A DNA stretch of 64,000 nucleotides, from positions 3,220,501 through 3,284,500 of the forward strand of contig NZ_CP109000.1 of NCBI RefSeq assembly GCF_036226605.1, read 5' to 3'. The translations under genes were made by a program, and so were the position numbers. The DNA is from Streptomyces sp. NBC_00704 (GTDB lineage: Bacteria; Actinomycetota; Actinomycetes; Streptomycetales; Streptomycetaceae). This document shows, piece after piece, positions 34,861 through 43,959 of the stretch. The notes under the pieces were generated by a model. That model was not told where the DNA came from and did no database searches. It saw nothing but the letters and a program-made list of their open reading frames with translations. Position 1 is the first letter of the stretch. Every line of letters starts with the position of its first letter.

Positions 34861-35970
34861 TCAGACGTCCGTCGCGTCCAGTTCGGTGATGCGCACGGTG
34901 GACGGCTTGCGGCGTTCGCGTGCCGCGCGGGCCGCGAAATCGGCCGAGCGCAGGACGCGCTGCATGTTCCCCCAGGTCAGCAGGGCGATGTCGGACTCCG
35001 GCCAGCCGCGTTCGAGCAGCTCGGCGATCAGCTGCGGGTAGGCCGGGGCGGTGTCGGGGGCGTCGCCGCGGGCGTGGGCGCCGGACAAGCCCACGCTCTC
35101 GGGGCCGGCGATCGCGCGGACGTGGTCGAGATGGTCGGCCACGTCCCGCACGTCCGGCCCGGTCCGCTCGGGCGAGGACGGCACCAGGCACAGCCCTTTC
35201 ACCGCGCCCAGGTCGGCGAGCAGCGCGTCGGACAGGTTGTCGGGGTGGGCGCGCAGGGCGCGGGCGCCGGAGCGGGTGCACAGCACCGGCGTCCTGGACA
35301 GCGCCAGCGCGCGGCCGGCCGTGGCGTCGGAGGCGCCGGACAGGTCGGCGAGCACGCCGAGCCGGTTCATCTCGCGCACGACCTCCTCGCCGAACCGGGT
35401 CAGCCCCGACTCGCCCGCCCATGAGGCCCCGGCCAGGGTGAGGACGCGCAGCCCGAGGGAGTGCAGCACCCGCAGGATGCCCAGGGAGTCGCCGAGCGCG
35501 GCGGCGCCGGCCGGTCCGAGGACGACGGCGACCCGGCCGCAGTTGCGGGCGTCGATGACCTGTCCCGCGCTGCGGGCCAGCCGCAGCGCCTCGGGATGCG
35601 CGGCGATCAGCGACCGGACGAGGTCCAGCTGTTCCAGGGTGGCGCCCACCGCCCGGTCCCCCGCGAGGCTCTCGGGCAGCCGCAGCGACCACAGCAGCGC
35701 GCCCACGTGGCCCTCGCGCAGCCGGAGCACGTCCGTGTCGACGCCGCTCTCGCCGAGTTGCAGGTCGTACCAGGGCAGGTCGCGCAGCGCCCGGGGCAGG
35801 CCGCTGTGGCCGTCGACCACGGGATGGGCGGCGAGGAGGGCCTCGGCGCGCTCCAGCGGAGCGGTCGCGCCGGGCGGGGGCGGTTGCGGGGCGGGGGGCG
35901 CCGTCCGCGCCGTGTCGGGGAGTTCGCCGGCCTCGGGGAGGGCGTGCAGTTCGTCCTGGAGGTCGGCCAT
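34861..35970 (-). CDS. Membrane-dipeptidase-like protein lacking all metal ligands
   Basis: 369 residues, homologous along its length to the renal-type dipeptidase at 36110-37309: [55 protein letters not shown]. Every active-site position is changed: GHND becomes GHSG (Gly57), the bridging Glu becomes Ala154, DLSH becomes DLSG (Gly212), FSHSSAR becomes CTRSGAR (Arg233), and GGDYDG becomes SGAHARG (Ala298). The frame is intact and codon bias is normal, so it looks like a maintained pseudoenzyme. The ATG at 35970 has GGAG about 7 nt upstream. The N-terminal 40 residues are Pro-rich. Confidence 0.88.
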   Translation of the reverse strand: MADLQDELHALPEAGELPDTARTAPPAPQPPPPGATAPLERAEALLAAHPVVDGHSGLPRALRDLPWYDLQLGESGVDTDVLRLREGHVGALLWSLRLPESLAGDRAVGATLEQLDLVRSLIAAHPEALRLARSAGQVIDARNCGRVAVVLGPAGAAALGDSLGILRVLHSLGLRVLTLAGASWAGESGLTRFGEEVVREMNRLGVLADLSGASDATAGRALALSRTPVLCTRSGARALRAHPDNLSDALLADLGAVKGLCLVPSSPERTGPDVRDVADHLDHVRAIAGPESVGLSGAHARGDAPDTAPAYPQLIAELLERGWPESDIALLTWGNMQRVLRSADFAARAARERRKPSTVRITELDATDV

Positions 35971-36061
35971 GACGGTCTCCGTACGTCGGTCAGCAGTACG
36001 GTCACCGTCGCACGGCGGGCGGCGCGCTTCCTGGTGGACGGGGCGTTCGGGGGTACGCGCG

Positions 36062-36090
36062 CGGGCGGGCCGTTCGCGCCGGCCCGCCCG
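36062..36090 (-). terminator. Terminator downstream of the active dipeptidase
   Basis: CGGGCGGGCC (36062-36071) pairs perfectly with GGCCCGCCCG (36081-36090). It sits between the dipeptidase stop and the start of the pseudo-dipeptidase, so the two are probably separate transcription units. Confidence 0.7.
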
Positions 36091-36109
36091 TGTGCCCCGA
36101 AGGCCGGGG

Positions 36110-37309
36110 TCAGCCGTCCAGGGACTCGATCGTGGCGTGGGAGGCCGGGCGCGTGGCCTTCAGGCCGCGCGCCACGTCCTCGGCCGCGCCCAGCACCCGT
36201 ACCGCGTTCTGCCAGGTCAGCTTGGCGAGGTCGGCCTTGGACCAGCCGCGGTCCAGGAGTTCCGCGATGAGCCGGGGGTAGCCGGAGACGTCGTCGAGGC
36301 CCTCGGGGGTGAAGGCCGTGCCGTCGTAGTCGCCGCCGATGCCGACGCAGTCGACGCCGGCCGCCTCGCGCATGTGGTCGAGGTGGTCGGCGACGGTGGC
36401 GACGGTGGCGACCGGGCGGGGGCGGGCTGCTTCGAAGGCGCGGTGGACCTTCATCGCCTCGGGGGTGGTGTCGAGGTGGTGCAAGCCGTGGGCGCGCATG
36501 TTGTCGTCGGCCGCGGCCGTCCAGTCGACCGCCGCCTGGAGGACGAACTTCGGCACGAACGTCACCATCGCCATGCCGCCGTTGGCGGGCAGCCGCTCCA
36601 GGACGTCGTCGGGGACGTTGCGGGGGTGGTCGCAGACCGCGCGCGCGGAGGAGTGGGAGAAGATCACCGGCGCCACGCTCGTGTCGAGCGCGTCGCGCAT
36701 GGTGGTCGCCGCCACGTGCGAGAGGTCGACGAGCATGCCCTCGCGGTTCATCTCGCGCACGACCTCGCGGCCGAACGCGGTCAGCCCGCCCGCCCTGGGC
36801 TCGTCGGTGGCGGAGTCCGCCCAGTCGACGTTGTCGTTGTGGGTGAGCGTCATGTACCGCACGCCGAGCCCGTAAAGGCCGCGCAGCACGCCGAGGGAGT
36901 TGGCGATGGAGTGGCCGCCCTCCGCGCCCATGAGCGAGGCGATACGGCCCTGCGCGCGGGCCGTCTCCATGTCCGCGGCCGTCAGCGCCGGGTGCAGGTC
37001 GCGCGGGTGGCGGGCGATGAGCCGCCGCACGCAGTCGATCTGCTCCAGCGTCGCCGGGACCGCGTCGGGCAGGTCGGCGCGCACGTACACGGACCAGTAC
37101 TGCGCGCCGACGCCGCCGGCGCGCAGCCGGGGGATGTCGGTGTGCAGGTGGGCGTGCTGGTCCTGGGCGACGTCGCGGGCGTCGAGGTCGTAGCGGACCT
37201 GTTCGCGCAGCGCCCAGGGGAGGTCGTTGTGGCCGTCGACGACCGGGAACTCGCGCAGGAGCTCGCGGGCCGTGTCCAGCGAGGCGGGCTGTGTCACCGG
37301 TGCCGTCAC
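36110..37309 (-). CDS. Membrane dipeptidase (renal dipeptidase family, M19)
   Basis: 399 residues. It has the complete binuclear zinc site: His27/Asp29 (DGHNDLP), Glu130 (GAEGG), His198 (DLSH), His219 (FSHSSARA) and the GGDYDG aspartates (327/329). I recall the S. coelicolor orthologue being characterised as a close bacterial homologue of human renal dipeptidase that cleaves dipeptides, including L-D substrates. The GTG start at 37309 overlaps the purE stop (GTGA), so it is translated as part of the purK-purE unit. Confidence 0.93.
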   Translation of the reverse strand: MTAPVTQPASLDTARELLREFPVVDGHNDLPWALREQVRYDLDARDVAQDQHAHLHTDIPRLRAGGVGAQYWSVYVRADLPDAVPATLEQIDCVRRLIARHPRDLHPALTAADMETARAQGRIASLMGAEGGHSIANSLGVLRGLYGLGVRYMTLTHNDNVDWADSATDEPRAGGLTAFGREVVREMNREGMLVDLSHVAATTMRDALDTSVAPVIFSHSSARAVCDHPRNVPDDVLERLPANGGMAMVTFVPKFVLQAAVDWTAAADDNMRAHGLHHLDTTPEAMKVHRAFEAARPRPVATVATVADHLDHMREAAGVDCVGIGGDYDGTAFTPEGLDDVSGYPRLIAELLDRGWSKADLAKLTWQNAVRVLGAAEDVARGLKATRPASHATIESLDG

Positions 37310-37827
37310 TTCCCGAAGCCGAAGCCGTTCGAGCCCTCGGCCTTGGCGCGCAGGCGCTTGCCCTTCTCGGTGGCCTGGTCGTTCAGCTCCTGCTGGAAGT
37401 CGCGCATCCGGGCGAGGAGGTCCTCGTCGTGGACGGCGAGGATGCGGGCGGCCAGCAGTCCGGCGTTGCGCGCGCCGCCGACCGAGACGGTGGCGACGGG
37501 CACGCCGGCCGGCATCTGCACGATGGACAGCAGGCTGTCCATGCCGTCCAGGTACTTCAGCGGGACGGGGACGCCGATCACCGGCAGCGGGGTCACGGAG
37601 GCGAGCATGCCGGGCAGGTGGGCCGCGCCGCCGGCGCCCGCGATGATCGCCTTGAGTCCGCGGCCGTCCGCCTGCTCGCCGTACGCGATCATCTCGCGCG
37701 GCATGCGGTGCGCCGAGACGACGTCGACCTCGTACGCGATCTCGAACTCGTCGAGGGCCTGGGCTGCGGCCTCCATGACGGGCCAGTCGCTGTCCGACCC
37801 CATGACGATGCCTACGACTGGGCTCAT
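37306..37827 (-). CDS. purE: N5-carboxyaminoimidazole ribonucleotide mutase
   Basis: Class I PurE of 173 residues, moving the carboxylate from N5 to C4 of aminoimidazole ribonucleotide in purine synthesis. Motifs are [24 protein letters not shown] (His40) and [12 protein letters not shown]. The ATG at 37827 overlaps the purK stop by ATGA and its own stop overlaps the dipeptidase start, so the three genes are tightly coupled. Confidence 0.95.
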   Translation of the reverse strand: MSPVVGIVMGSDSDWPVMEAAAQALDEFEIAYEVDVVSAHRMPREMIAYGEQADGRGLKAIIAGAGGAAHLPGMLASVTPLPVIGVPVPLKYLDGMDSLLSIVQMPAGVPVATVSVGGARNAGLLAARILAVHDEDLLARMRDFQQELNDQATEKGKRLRAKAEGSNGFGFGK

Positions 37828-38963
37828 TCGGTGATCGTGCCTCTCAGGTAACCGGCTGCGTGACGTGCGCGTTCGAGGACGTCGTCCAGGTCGTCGCCGT
37901 AGGTGTTGACGTGGCCGACCTTGCGGCCGGGCTTCACGTCCTTGCCGTACATGTGGATCTTCAGCTGGGGGTCGCGGGCCATGCAGTGCAGGTACGCCGA
38001 GTACATGTCCGGGTAGTCGCCGCCGAGGACGTTGACCATGACCGTCCAGGGGGCGCGCGGGCGCGGGTCGCCGAGCGGGAGGTCCAGGACGGCGCGGACG
38101 TGGTTGGCGAACTGCGAGGTGATCGCGCCGTCCATCGACCAGTGGCCCGAGTTGTGCGGGCGCATCGCCAGCTCGTTGACGAGGACGCGGCCGTCGCGGG
38201 TCTGGAACAGTTCGACCGCGAGGTGGCCCACGACGCCGAGTTCCTTGGCGATGGTCAGGGCCAGCTGCTCGGCCTTGAGCGCCAGCGTGTCGTCGAGGCC
38301 GGGGGCGGGCGCGATCACCGTGTCGCAGACGCCGCCGACCTGGCGGGACTCGACGACGGGGTAGGCGACGGCCTGGCCGTGCGGGGAGCGCACCACGTTG
38401 GCGGCGAGTTCGCGGACGTAGTCGACCTTCTCCTCGGCGAGGACGGGGACGCCCGCGCGGAAGGGGTCCCCGGCCTCCTCGGCGGAGTCGACGACCCAGA
38501 CGCCCTTGCCGTCGTAGCCGCCGCGGACCGTCTTCAGGACGACGGGGAAGCCCTCTCCCTCGGCCGCGAACGCGGCGACGTCCGCCGGGTCGCTCACGAT
38601 GCGGTGCCGGGGGCACGGCACGCCGAGCGCGTCGAGCCGGGCCCGCATCACGCCCTTGTCCTGGGCGTGCACGAGCGCGTCCGGGCCGGGGCGCACGGGG
38701 ATGCCGTCCGCCTCCAGCGCCCGGAGGTGCTCGGTGGGCACATGTTCGTGATCGAAGGTGATCACATCGCACCCGCGTGCGAACTCGCGCAGCGTGTCGA
38801 GATCGCGGTAGTCGCCGATGACGACATCGCTCACGACCTGCGCCGCGGAATCCTGTGGGGTGTCACTGAGGAGCTTGAACCTGATGCCGAGCGGGATGCC
38901 CGCCTCGTGTGTCATACGAGCGAGCTGCCCCCCGCCGACCATGCCGACTACCGGGAACGTCAC
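37824..38963 (-). CDS. purK: 5-(carboxyamino)imidazole ribonucleotide synthase
   Basis: 379-residue ATP-grasp enzyme that carboxylates AIR with ATP and bicarbonate. It shows [17 protein letters not shown] at the start, [25 protein letters not shown] (ATP-grasp) and [19 protein letters not shown]. The GTG at 38963 is read immediately after a TACCCT -10 and probably starts a leaderless mRNA, because the GGGAGC next to it is too close to serve as ribosome site. Confidence 0.95.
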   Translation of the reverse strand: MTFPVVGMVGGGQLARMTHEAGIPLGIRFKLLSDTPQDSAAQVVSDVVIGDYRDLDTLREFARGCDVITFDHEHVPTEHLRALEADGIPVRPGPDALVHAQDKGVMRARLDALGVPCPRHRIVSDPADVAAFAAEGEGFPVVLKTVRGGYDGKGVWVVDSAEEAGDPFRAGVPVLAEEKVDYVRELAANVVRSPHGQAVAYPVVESRQVGGVCDTVIAPAPGLDDTLALKAEQLALTIAKELGVVGHLAVELFQTRDGRVLVNELAMRPHNSGHWSMDGAITSQFANHVRAVLDLPLGDPRPRAPWTVMVNVLGGDYPDMYSAYLHCMARDPQLKIHMYGKDVKPGRKVGHVNTYGDDLDDVLERARHAAGYLRGTITE

Positions 38964-38969
38964 GCTCCC

Positions 38970-38975
38970 AGGGTA
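38970..38975 (-). promoter_or_regulatory. -10 (TACCCT) of leaderless purKE transcript
   Basis: On the minus strand TACCCT ends 6 nt before the purK GTG. The placement fits transcription starting at or next to the start codon. Confidence 0.55.
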
Positions 38976-39162
38976 TCGGCCACGCCACCCGGCCGGATCC
39001 CGCCGTCTCCCACCGGCCGTTCCGCGGCCTCATACCCGCCGTTTCCCCGCATCTCGGCCGCCCGCGGCCGACCCGTGAGCCCGACCACAGGAAACCGGGA
39101 AGAGTGGTGGTTAGCATGGCTGGGTTGACGACACCGAATCCCGGACGGGGGCCTGTACGACC

Positions 39163-39678
39163 ATGGCGCATGGTTCCTCGGGGCTGAAGAGGCTCATCCG
39201 TGAGCTGGCCAAGTTCGGAGCCGTGGGCGGCGCGGGCCTGCTGGTGAACCTCGGCGTCTTCAACGCCGTCCGGCATCTGACCGATCTGCAGGTGGTCCGG
39301 GCGAGCGTCATCGCGACGGTCGTGGCGATCGCCTTCAACTACGTGGGGTTCCGCTACTTCACCTACCGCGACCGCGACCGCAGCGGGCGCACCAGGGAAA
39401 TGACGCTGTTCCTGCTGTTCAGCGCGGTGGGCCTGGTGATCGAGAACGGGCTGCTGTACGCGGCGACCTACTGGTTCGGCTGGGACAGCCCGTTGCAGAG
39501 CAACGTGTTCAAGTTCGTCGGCATCGGCATCGCGACGCTGTTCCGGTTCTGGTCGTACCGCACCTGGGTGTTCCGGGCGCTGCCGGCGAAGGAGGCCGTG
39601 GCCGACGCCGAGGCCTTTCTGACGGTGGCCGAGCAGTCCCGCCGCCCCGAGCCCCAGGCCGCGCAGCGCGTGAGCTGA
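39163..39678 (+). CDS. GtrA family membrane protein
   Basis: 171 residues with four predicted helices (about 16-37, 45-66, 80-101, 113-131). The family signatures are KFGAVGGAGLLVNLGVF and FNYVGFRYFTYRDRDRSG, plus FKFVGIGIATLFRFWSYRTWVF. GtrA proteins help move polyprenyl-phosphate-linked sugars across the membrane for surface glycan synthesis. It is divergent from purK. It fits the glycan theme of the left half of the window, although no partner transferase is adjacent. Confidence 0.88.
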   Translation: MAHGSSGLKRLIRELAKFGAVGGAGLLVNLGVFNAVRHLTDLQVVRASVIATVVAIAFNYVGFRYFTYRDRDRSGRTREMTLFLLFSAVGLVIENGLLYAATYWFGWDSPLQSNVFKFVGIGIATLFRFWSYRTWVFRALPAKEAVADAEAFLTVAEQSRRPEPQAAQRVS

Positions 39679-39687
39679 CCCCCGCCG

Positions 39688-39721
39688 CGCCCCCGCGGCC
39701 GGCGCGGCCGGCGCGCGGGGC
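39688..39721. terminator. GC-rich inverted repeat between gtrA-type and kinase genes
   Basis: The convergent gap is a nested inverted repeat: CCCCGCGGCC pairs imperfectly with GGCGCGCGGGG around CGGCGCGGCCGGC. It likely acts as a bidirectional terminator. Confidence 0.5.
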
Positions 39722-39724
39722 TCG

Positions 39725-40999
39725 TCAGCGGACCGTGGGCTCCTCGTCCTGTGCGGTGCGCTTCTGCGGCGCGGTGCGGGACAGGAACAGGCCGAAGACC
39801 GGCGGCTGTGCCTGGAGCATCTCCAGGCGTCCGCCGTCCGCCTCGGCCAGGTCGCGGGCGACGGCCAGGCCGATGCCCGTGGAGTTGCGGCCGCTGATCG
39901 TCCGCTCGAAGATGCGGGCTCCCAGGTCGGCGGGGACGCCGGGGCCCTCGTCGGTGACCTCGACCACGGCCTGGTTGCCGGTGACGCGGGTGCGCAGCGC
40001 GACCGTGCCGCCGCCGTGCATCAGCGAGTTCTCGATCAGCGCGGCCAGCACCTGGGCGACCGCGCCGGGCGTGCCCACCGCCCGCAGATGGCGTTTGCCG
40101 GAGCTGACGACGGCGCGGCCCACGCCCCGGTAGGCGGGCCGCCACTCGGCGAGCTGCTGCTGGATGACCTCGTCGAGGTCGAAGGTGACCGCGGAGCCGG
40201 TGCGCGGGTCGCGGGCGTTGGTCAGGAGGCGCTCCACGACGTCCGTGAGCCGTTCCACCTGCGTCAGCGCGATCGTGGCCTCCTCCTTCACCGTGTCCGG
40301 GTCGTCGGTGAGGGTGATCTCCTCCAGCCGCATGGACAGCGCCGTCAGGGGCGTGCGCAGCTGGTGGGAGGCGTCGGCCGCCAGCCGGCGTTCGGCGGTG
40401 AGCATGCGGGCGATGCGTTCGGCGGAGGAGTCGAGGACGTCGGCCACCCGGTCCAGCTCGGGGACGGCGTAGCGCTTGTGACGGGGGCGCGGGTCGCCCG
40501 AGCCCAGGCGTTCGGCGGTCTCGGCCAGGTCGGTGAGGGGCGAGGCGAGCCGGTTGGCCTGGCGGATCGCCAGCAGCACCGCCGCGATGACCGCGAGCAG
40601 CGCCACCAGGGCGATGATGAGCAGGGTGCGGCCGACCTCCCGGGTCACCGTGGAGCGCGGCTCCTGGACCAGGACGCTCTCGCCCTCCTCGCCGCGGGCG
40701 GTGGACCGGATGACGTCGCCCTCGGGGCGGACGCCGACCTGGATGACCGGCCGGCCGGGGATGCGGATCTCGGCGTAGCGGTCCTGGGTGACCTGGTCGC
40801 GCAGTATCTCGGCGGTGACGTCCTCCGCGCCGACCAGCCGGCTGTCGACGATGCTGGCCAGCCGCAGCGCCTCGGAGTCCACGCGTTCCTGGGCGCTGTT
40901 GCTGATCGTGCGGGTCTCGACGATGACGAGGGACAGCCCGAACACGGCGATGACGACGAGCACGACGGCAAGGGTGGACTGGATCAGACGGCGGCGCAC
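39725..40999 (-). CDS. Two-component sensor histidine kinase
   Basis: 424 residues. TM1 lies at about 7-27, an extracytoplasmic sensor of ~95 residues (VRPEGDVIRSTARGEEGESVL) follows, then TM2 at 124-146, HAMP to ~200, the HisKA phospho-acceptor in ADASHQLRTPLTAL (His212), the N box ENSLMHGG (Asn324), DEGPGV (350-355) and STGIGLAVARDL. A GTG start has GGAGG 5-9 nt upstream. It is downstream of its response regulator but separated by 148 bp containing a dispersed repeat. The signal is unknown. Confidence 0.92.
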   Translation of the reverse strand: MRRRLIQSTLAVVLVVIAVFGLSLVIVETRTISNSAQERVDSEALRLASIVDSRLVGAEDVTAEILRDQVTQDRYAEIRIPGRPVIQVGVRPEGDVIRSTARGEEGESVLVQEPRSTVTREVGRTLLIIALVALLAVIAAVLLAIRQANRLASPLTDLAETAERLGSGDPRPRHKRYAVPELDRVADVLDSSAERIARMLTAERRLAADASHQLRTPLTALSMRLEEITLTDDPDTVKEEATIALTQVERLTDVVERLLTNARDPRTGSAVTFDLDEVIQQQLAEWRPAYRGVGRAVVSSGKRHLRAVGTPGAVAQVLAALIENSLMHGGGTVALRTRVTGNQAVVEVTDEGPGVPADLGARIFERTISGRNSTGIGLAVARDLAEADGGRLEMLQAQPPVFGLFLSRTAPQKRTAQDEEPTVR

Positions 41000-41044
41000 T
41001 GGGCCCTCCGGGGCGGTGACGTTTCCAGGCGGGCTCTGGCGGCC

Positions 41045-41100
41045 CCGTCAGGGGCGCGGGGAACTGCGCGAGAAGCCCCACCGGCCCGCACCCGACGACG
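41045..41100. repeat. Dispersed Streptomyces intergenic repeat (GGGGCGCGGGGAACTGCGCGA type)
   Basis: The sequence AGGGGCGCGGGGAACTGCGC at 41050-41069, extending into GAGAAGCCCCACCGGCCCGC, is a repeat I recognise from many intergenic sites in Streptomyces genomes. It lies between the response regulator and its kinase. Just after it, a 17-bp ACGGTCGGCCCCGGGGG unit is tandemly duplicated (about 41108-41141). Confidence 0.65.
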
Positions 41101-41147
41101 CACGCGCACGGTCGGCCCCGGGGGACGGTCGGCCCCGGGGGACCGGG

Positions 41148-41825
41148 TCAGCTCTTCTCGAAGCGGAAGCCCACGCCGCGCACGGTGGCGATGTAGCGGG
41201 GGTTGGCCGCGTCGTCGCCGAGCTTCTTGCGCAGCCAGGAGATGTGCATGTCGAGGGTCTTGGTCGACGACCACCAGGTGGTGTCCCAGACCTCGCGCAT
41301 CAGCTGGTCGCGGGTGACGACCCTCCCCGCGTCGCGCACCAGGACCCGCAGCAGGTCGAACTCCTTGGCGGTGAGCTGGAGTTCCTCCTCGCCCATCCAG
41401 GCGCGGTGCGACTCGACGTCGATGCGCACGCCGTGGGTGGCGGGCGGCTGCTGGGGCTCGGAGGCGCCGCGCCGCAGCAGGGCCCTCACCCGGGCGAGGA
41501 GTTCGGCCAGCCGGAAGGGCTTGGTGACGTAGTCGTCGGCGCCCGCGTCCAGACCGACGACGGTGTCCACCTCGTCGGCGCGCGCGGTCAGGATGAGGAT
41601 CGGAATGGCGTGGCCCTCGGAGCGCAGCCGGCGGGCGACCTCCAGGCCGTCCATGCCGGGCAGACCGAGGTCCAGGACGACCAGGTCGACGCCGCCCTGC
41701 ATTCCGGCGTCGAGTGCGGTGGGGCCGTCCTCGCGCACCTCGACCTCGTAGCCCTCCCGGCGCAGGGCGCGGGCCAGCGGCTCCGAGATGGACGCGTCGT
41801 CCTCGGCGAGCAGTACACGGGTCAT
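41148..41825 (-). CDS. OmpR/PhoB-family response regulator
   Basis: 225 residues. The receiver domain has the acidic pair AEDD (8-10), the phospho-acceptor Asp52 in VVLDLGLPGMDG, Thr80 and Lys102 (VTKPF). The winged-helix effector domain (about 130-222) has ELQLTAKEFDLLRVLVRDAG and the conserved WW/TLDMHISWLRKKLG recognition region. The ATG at 41825 follows TACCAT by 6 nt and lacks a Shine-Dalgarno. Target genes are unknown. Confidence 0.93.
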   Translation of the reverse strand: MTRVLLAEDDASISEPLARALRREGYEVEVREDGPTALDAGMQGGVDLVVLDLGLPGMDGLEVARRLRSEGHAIPILILTARADEVDTVVGLDAGADDYVTKPFRLAELLARVRALLRRGASEPQQPPATHGVRIDVESHRAWMGEEELQLTAKEFDLLRVLVRDAGRVVTRDQLMREVWDTTWWSSTKTLDMHISWLRKKLGDDAANPRYIATVRGVGFRFEKS

Positions 41826-42349
41826 GAGCTGATGGTAGTCCGCGCGGGCAGGGGCCGAAGTGTGATCGCCGACGCCGTTTCTTACCCGGGGACAAGCCGG
41901 ACAGCCGGGACACCTGCCGGGGGCCGGGCCGTCGTCGATCTTGGTACGGACCTGCGGTCGATGGATGACAGGATGTTTCAGACCTTCGAAACGCCGCCAC
42001 GGTTCCATGATCACCTGTGATCCGCGTCTCAAGTCCTTCCATATCCGGCGTTGTGCTGCCGTATGGTGAAAGAACGCCTGTAGTACACAGGGACCTTTGG
42101 CGGTCCGCTTGACGCCGAGGGTCTCTTTTGTGTGCGGGCCGGTTCCCGCCGGCCCCGAGAGGAATGACCTGTGGCCGGGCCCCCGACGCGAGGGGGCGTG
42201 GATCCCGGTGACCGCCGTCCACCGCTTCGAGACCCGGAGCGGACTCCCCCCGGGCGTAGGGGCGGACGAGGCGGTCCGCCGGTGCCGGCCGCCCCCCACC
42301 GGGCGCGCGGCGCGTTGAGCGCGGCGCGTCCCGAGCAGCAAGGAACGAC
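41826..42349. other. Intergenic region upstream of the POT transporter
   Basis: About 520 bp. It contains TACCAT (41832-41837, minus strand), the likely -10 of the leaderless response-regulator gene. It also has a 14-bp palindrome GATCA-cctg-TGATC (42009-42022) and a small hairpin GGACC-tttggc-GGTCC (42091-42106). The first part is lower in GC than its surroundings. No gene is supported, and no convincing promoter for the transporter was found. Confidence 0.5.
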
Positions 42350-43888
42350 ATGGCGTCCAGCCTGACGAAGGACTCGGTCCGCCCGGGCACCCCCGGCTCC
42401 GGGAAGACCTTCTTCGGCCACCCCCGCGGACTGGCCACTCTCTTCATGACCGAGATGTGGGAGCGGTTCTCCTACTACGGCATGAAGGCTCTGCTCACCG
42501 TCTACCTGCTCTCCGGCGGCCCCGGCGCCGGCAAGGGGAGCATGGGCGGCGGTCTGGCGATGGACGTGGCCACCACCACGGTGATCGTCTCCGTCTACTC
42601 GGCGATGGTCTATCTGCTCGCCATGCCGGGCGGCTGGCTGGGCGACCGCGTCTGGGGCCCCCGCAAGACGGTCGCCATCGCCGCCGTGACGATCATGGCC
42701 GGTCACCTCGTGCTGGCGCTGCCCGGCGGCCAGGCGCCGTTCTTCGCGGGCCTGGCGCTGGTCGCGGCCGGTTCGGGCCTGCTCAAGGCCAACATCTCCA
42801 CCATGGTGGGCCACCTGTACGACGGCCCGGAGGACCCGCGGCGCGACGGCGGCTTCACCATCTTCTACATGGGCATCAACGCGGGCGCGTTCTTCGCCCC
42901 GCTGGTCATCGGCACGGTCGGCCAGGAGGTCAACTGGCACCTCGGCTTCGGCCTGGCCGCGGTCGGCATGGCGATCGGCCTCACCACCTTCCTGCTCGGC
43001 ACCCGCAACCTGAGCCCGCGCAGCGACGTCGTCCCGAAGCCGCTGGCGGCCGAGGAGCGCGCGGACTGGCTGCGCAAGGGCCTGCTCTGGCTGATCGCCG
43101 GGACCGTCTTCTACGGCGTCGTCGGGTTCACCGGTCACTTCACGCTGAACTGGGCGATGATCCCGCTCACCGTCATCGGTCTGGTGATCCCGGCGGGCGT
43201 GCTGCTGCGCATCAAGCGCGACAAGGAGCTGTCGGTCGTCGAGCAGTCGAAGATGACGGGCTACATCTGGTTCTTCGTCGCGGCCGCCGTCTTCTGGATG
43301 ATCTACGACCAGGGCGCGTCCACGGTCCAGGCCTTCGGCGAGGGCAAGGCCTCGGGCTCCCTGCTGGGCTTCGACTTCCCGTCCTCCTGGTACCAGTCGC
43401 TGAACCCGCTGTTCATCATGGCGCTCGCCCCGGTCTTCGCCTGGGTCTGGGTGTGGCTGAACCGCCGCGGCAAGGAGCCGAGCACCATCGTGAAGTTCTC
43501 GATGGGCCTGGTCCTGGTCGGCGTGTCGTTCTTCTTCTTCCTGGTCCCGCTGGCCATGGCGTCCGACGGCACCGCGGTCAGCCCGATGTGGCTGGTCGGC
43601 ATCTACTTCATCCAGACCGTGGGTGAGCTGTGCCTCTCGCCGGTCGGCCTGTCGGTGACCACGAAGATGGCCCCCGCCAAGTACGCCAGCCAGATGATGG
43701 GCGTGTGGTTCCTCGCGGTCACCGCGGGCGACTCCGTCACCAGCCTGCTGTCCAACCCGGCCATAGCGGGCGTCGACCTCGGCGGCACGCCCGCGGTCCT
43801 CGGCGAGGCCGCCCTCGCCGCCCTCGCGGGCGTCGCGGTGTGGATGTACCGCCGGAAGGTCAAGTCGCTGATGGGCGACGTCCACTGA
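42350..43888 (+). CDS. Proton-dependent oligopeptide transporter (POT/PTR2)
   Basis: 512-residue major-facilitator protein with at least 12 hydrophobic segments. The proton-coupling ExxERF motif is present as EMWERFSYYG (35-44). Later motifs are GLLKANISTMVGHLY, FYMGINAGAFFAPL and FIQTVGELCLSPVGLSVTTKMAP. It imports di- and tripeptides with protons. ATG start with AAGGAACGAC upstream. Its role may connect to the dipeptidases and the two-component system nearby, but only by proximity. Confidence 0.93.
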   Translation: MASSLTKDSVRPGTPGSGKTFFGHPRGLATLFMTEMWERFSYYGMKALLTVYLLSGGPGAGKGSMGGGLAMDVATTTVIVSVYSAMVYLLAMPGGWLGDRVWGPRKTVAIAAVTIMAGHLVLALPGGQAPFFAGLALVAAGSGLLKANISTMVGHLYDGPEDPRRDGGFTIFYMGINAGAFFAPLVIGTVGQEVNWHLGFGLAAVGMAIGLTTFLLGTRNLSPRSDVVPKPLAAEERADWLRKGLLWLIAGTVFYGVVGFTGHFTLNWAMIPLTVIGLVIPAGVLLRIKRDKELSVVEQSKMTGYIWFFVAAAVFWMIYDQGASTVQAFGEGKASGSLLGFDFPSSWYQSLNPLFIMALAPVFAWVWVWLNRRGKEPSTIVKFSMGLVLVGVSFFFFLVPLAMASDGTAVSPMWLVGIYFIQTVGELCLSPVGLSVTTKMAPAKYASQMMGVWFLAVTAGDSVTSLLSNPAIAGVDLGGTPAVLGEAALAALAGVAVWMYRRKVKSLMGDVH

Positions 43889-43905
43889 CGTCCCGTCACG
43901 CCGAG

Positions 43906-43942
43906 GAGGGGCCGCCGCACCGGACAGGTGCGGCGGCCCCTC
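43906..43942 (+). terminator. 16-bp perfect hairpin after the POT gene
   Basis: GAGGGGCCGCCGCACC (43906-43921) pairs with 43927-43942 around GGACA. It lies between the convergent transporter and small secreted protein genes. Confidence 0.85.
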
Positions 43943-43959
43943 TCGCATGCGGGACGGCC

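Noticed and set aside
42097..42318. Small plus-strand ORF (73 codons) upstream of the POT gene
   Set aside because: No ribosome site and no recognisable sequence; it appears to be chance openness in GC-rich leader DNA.
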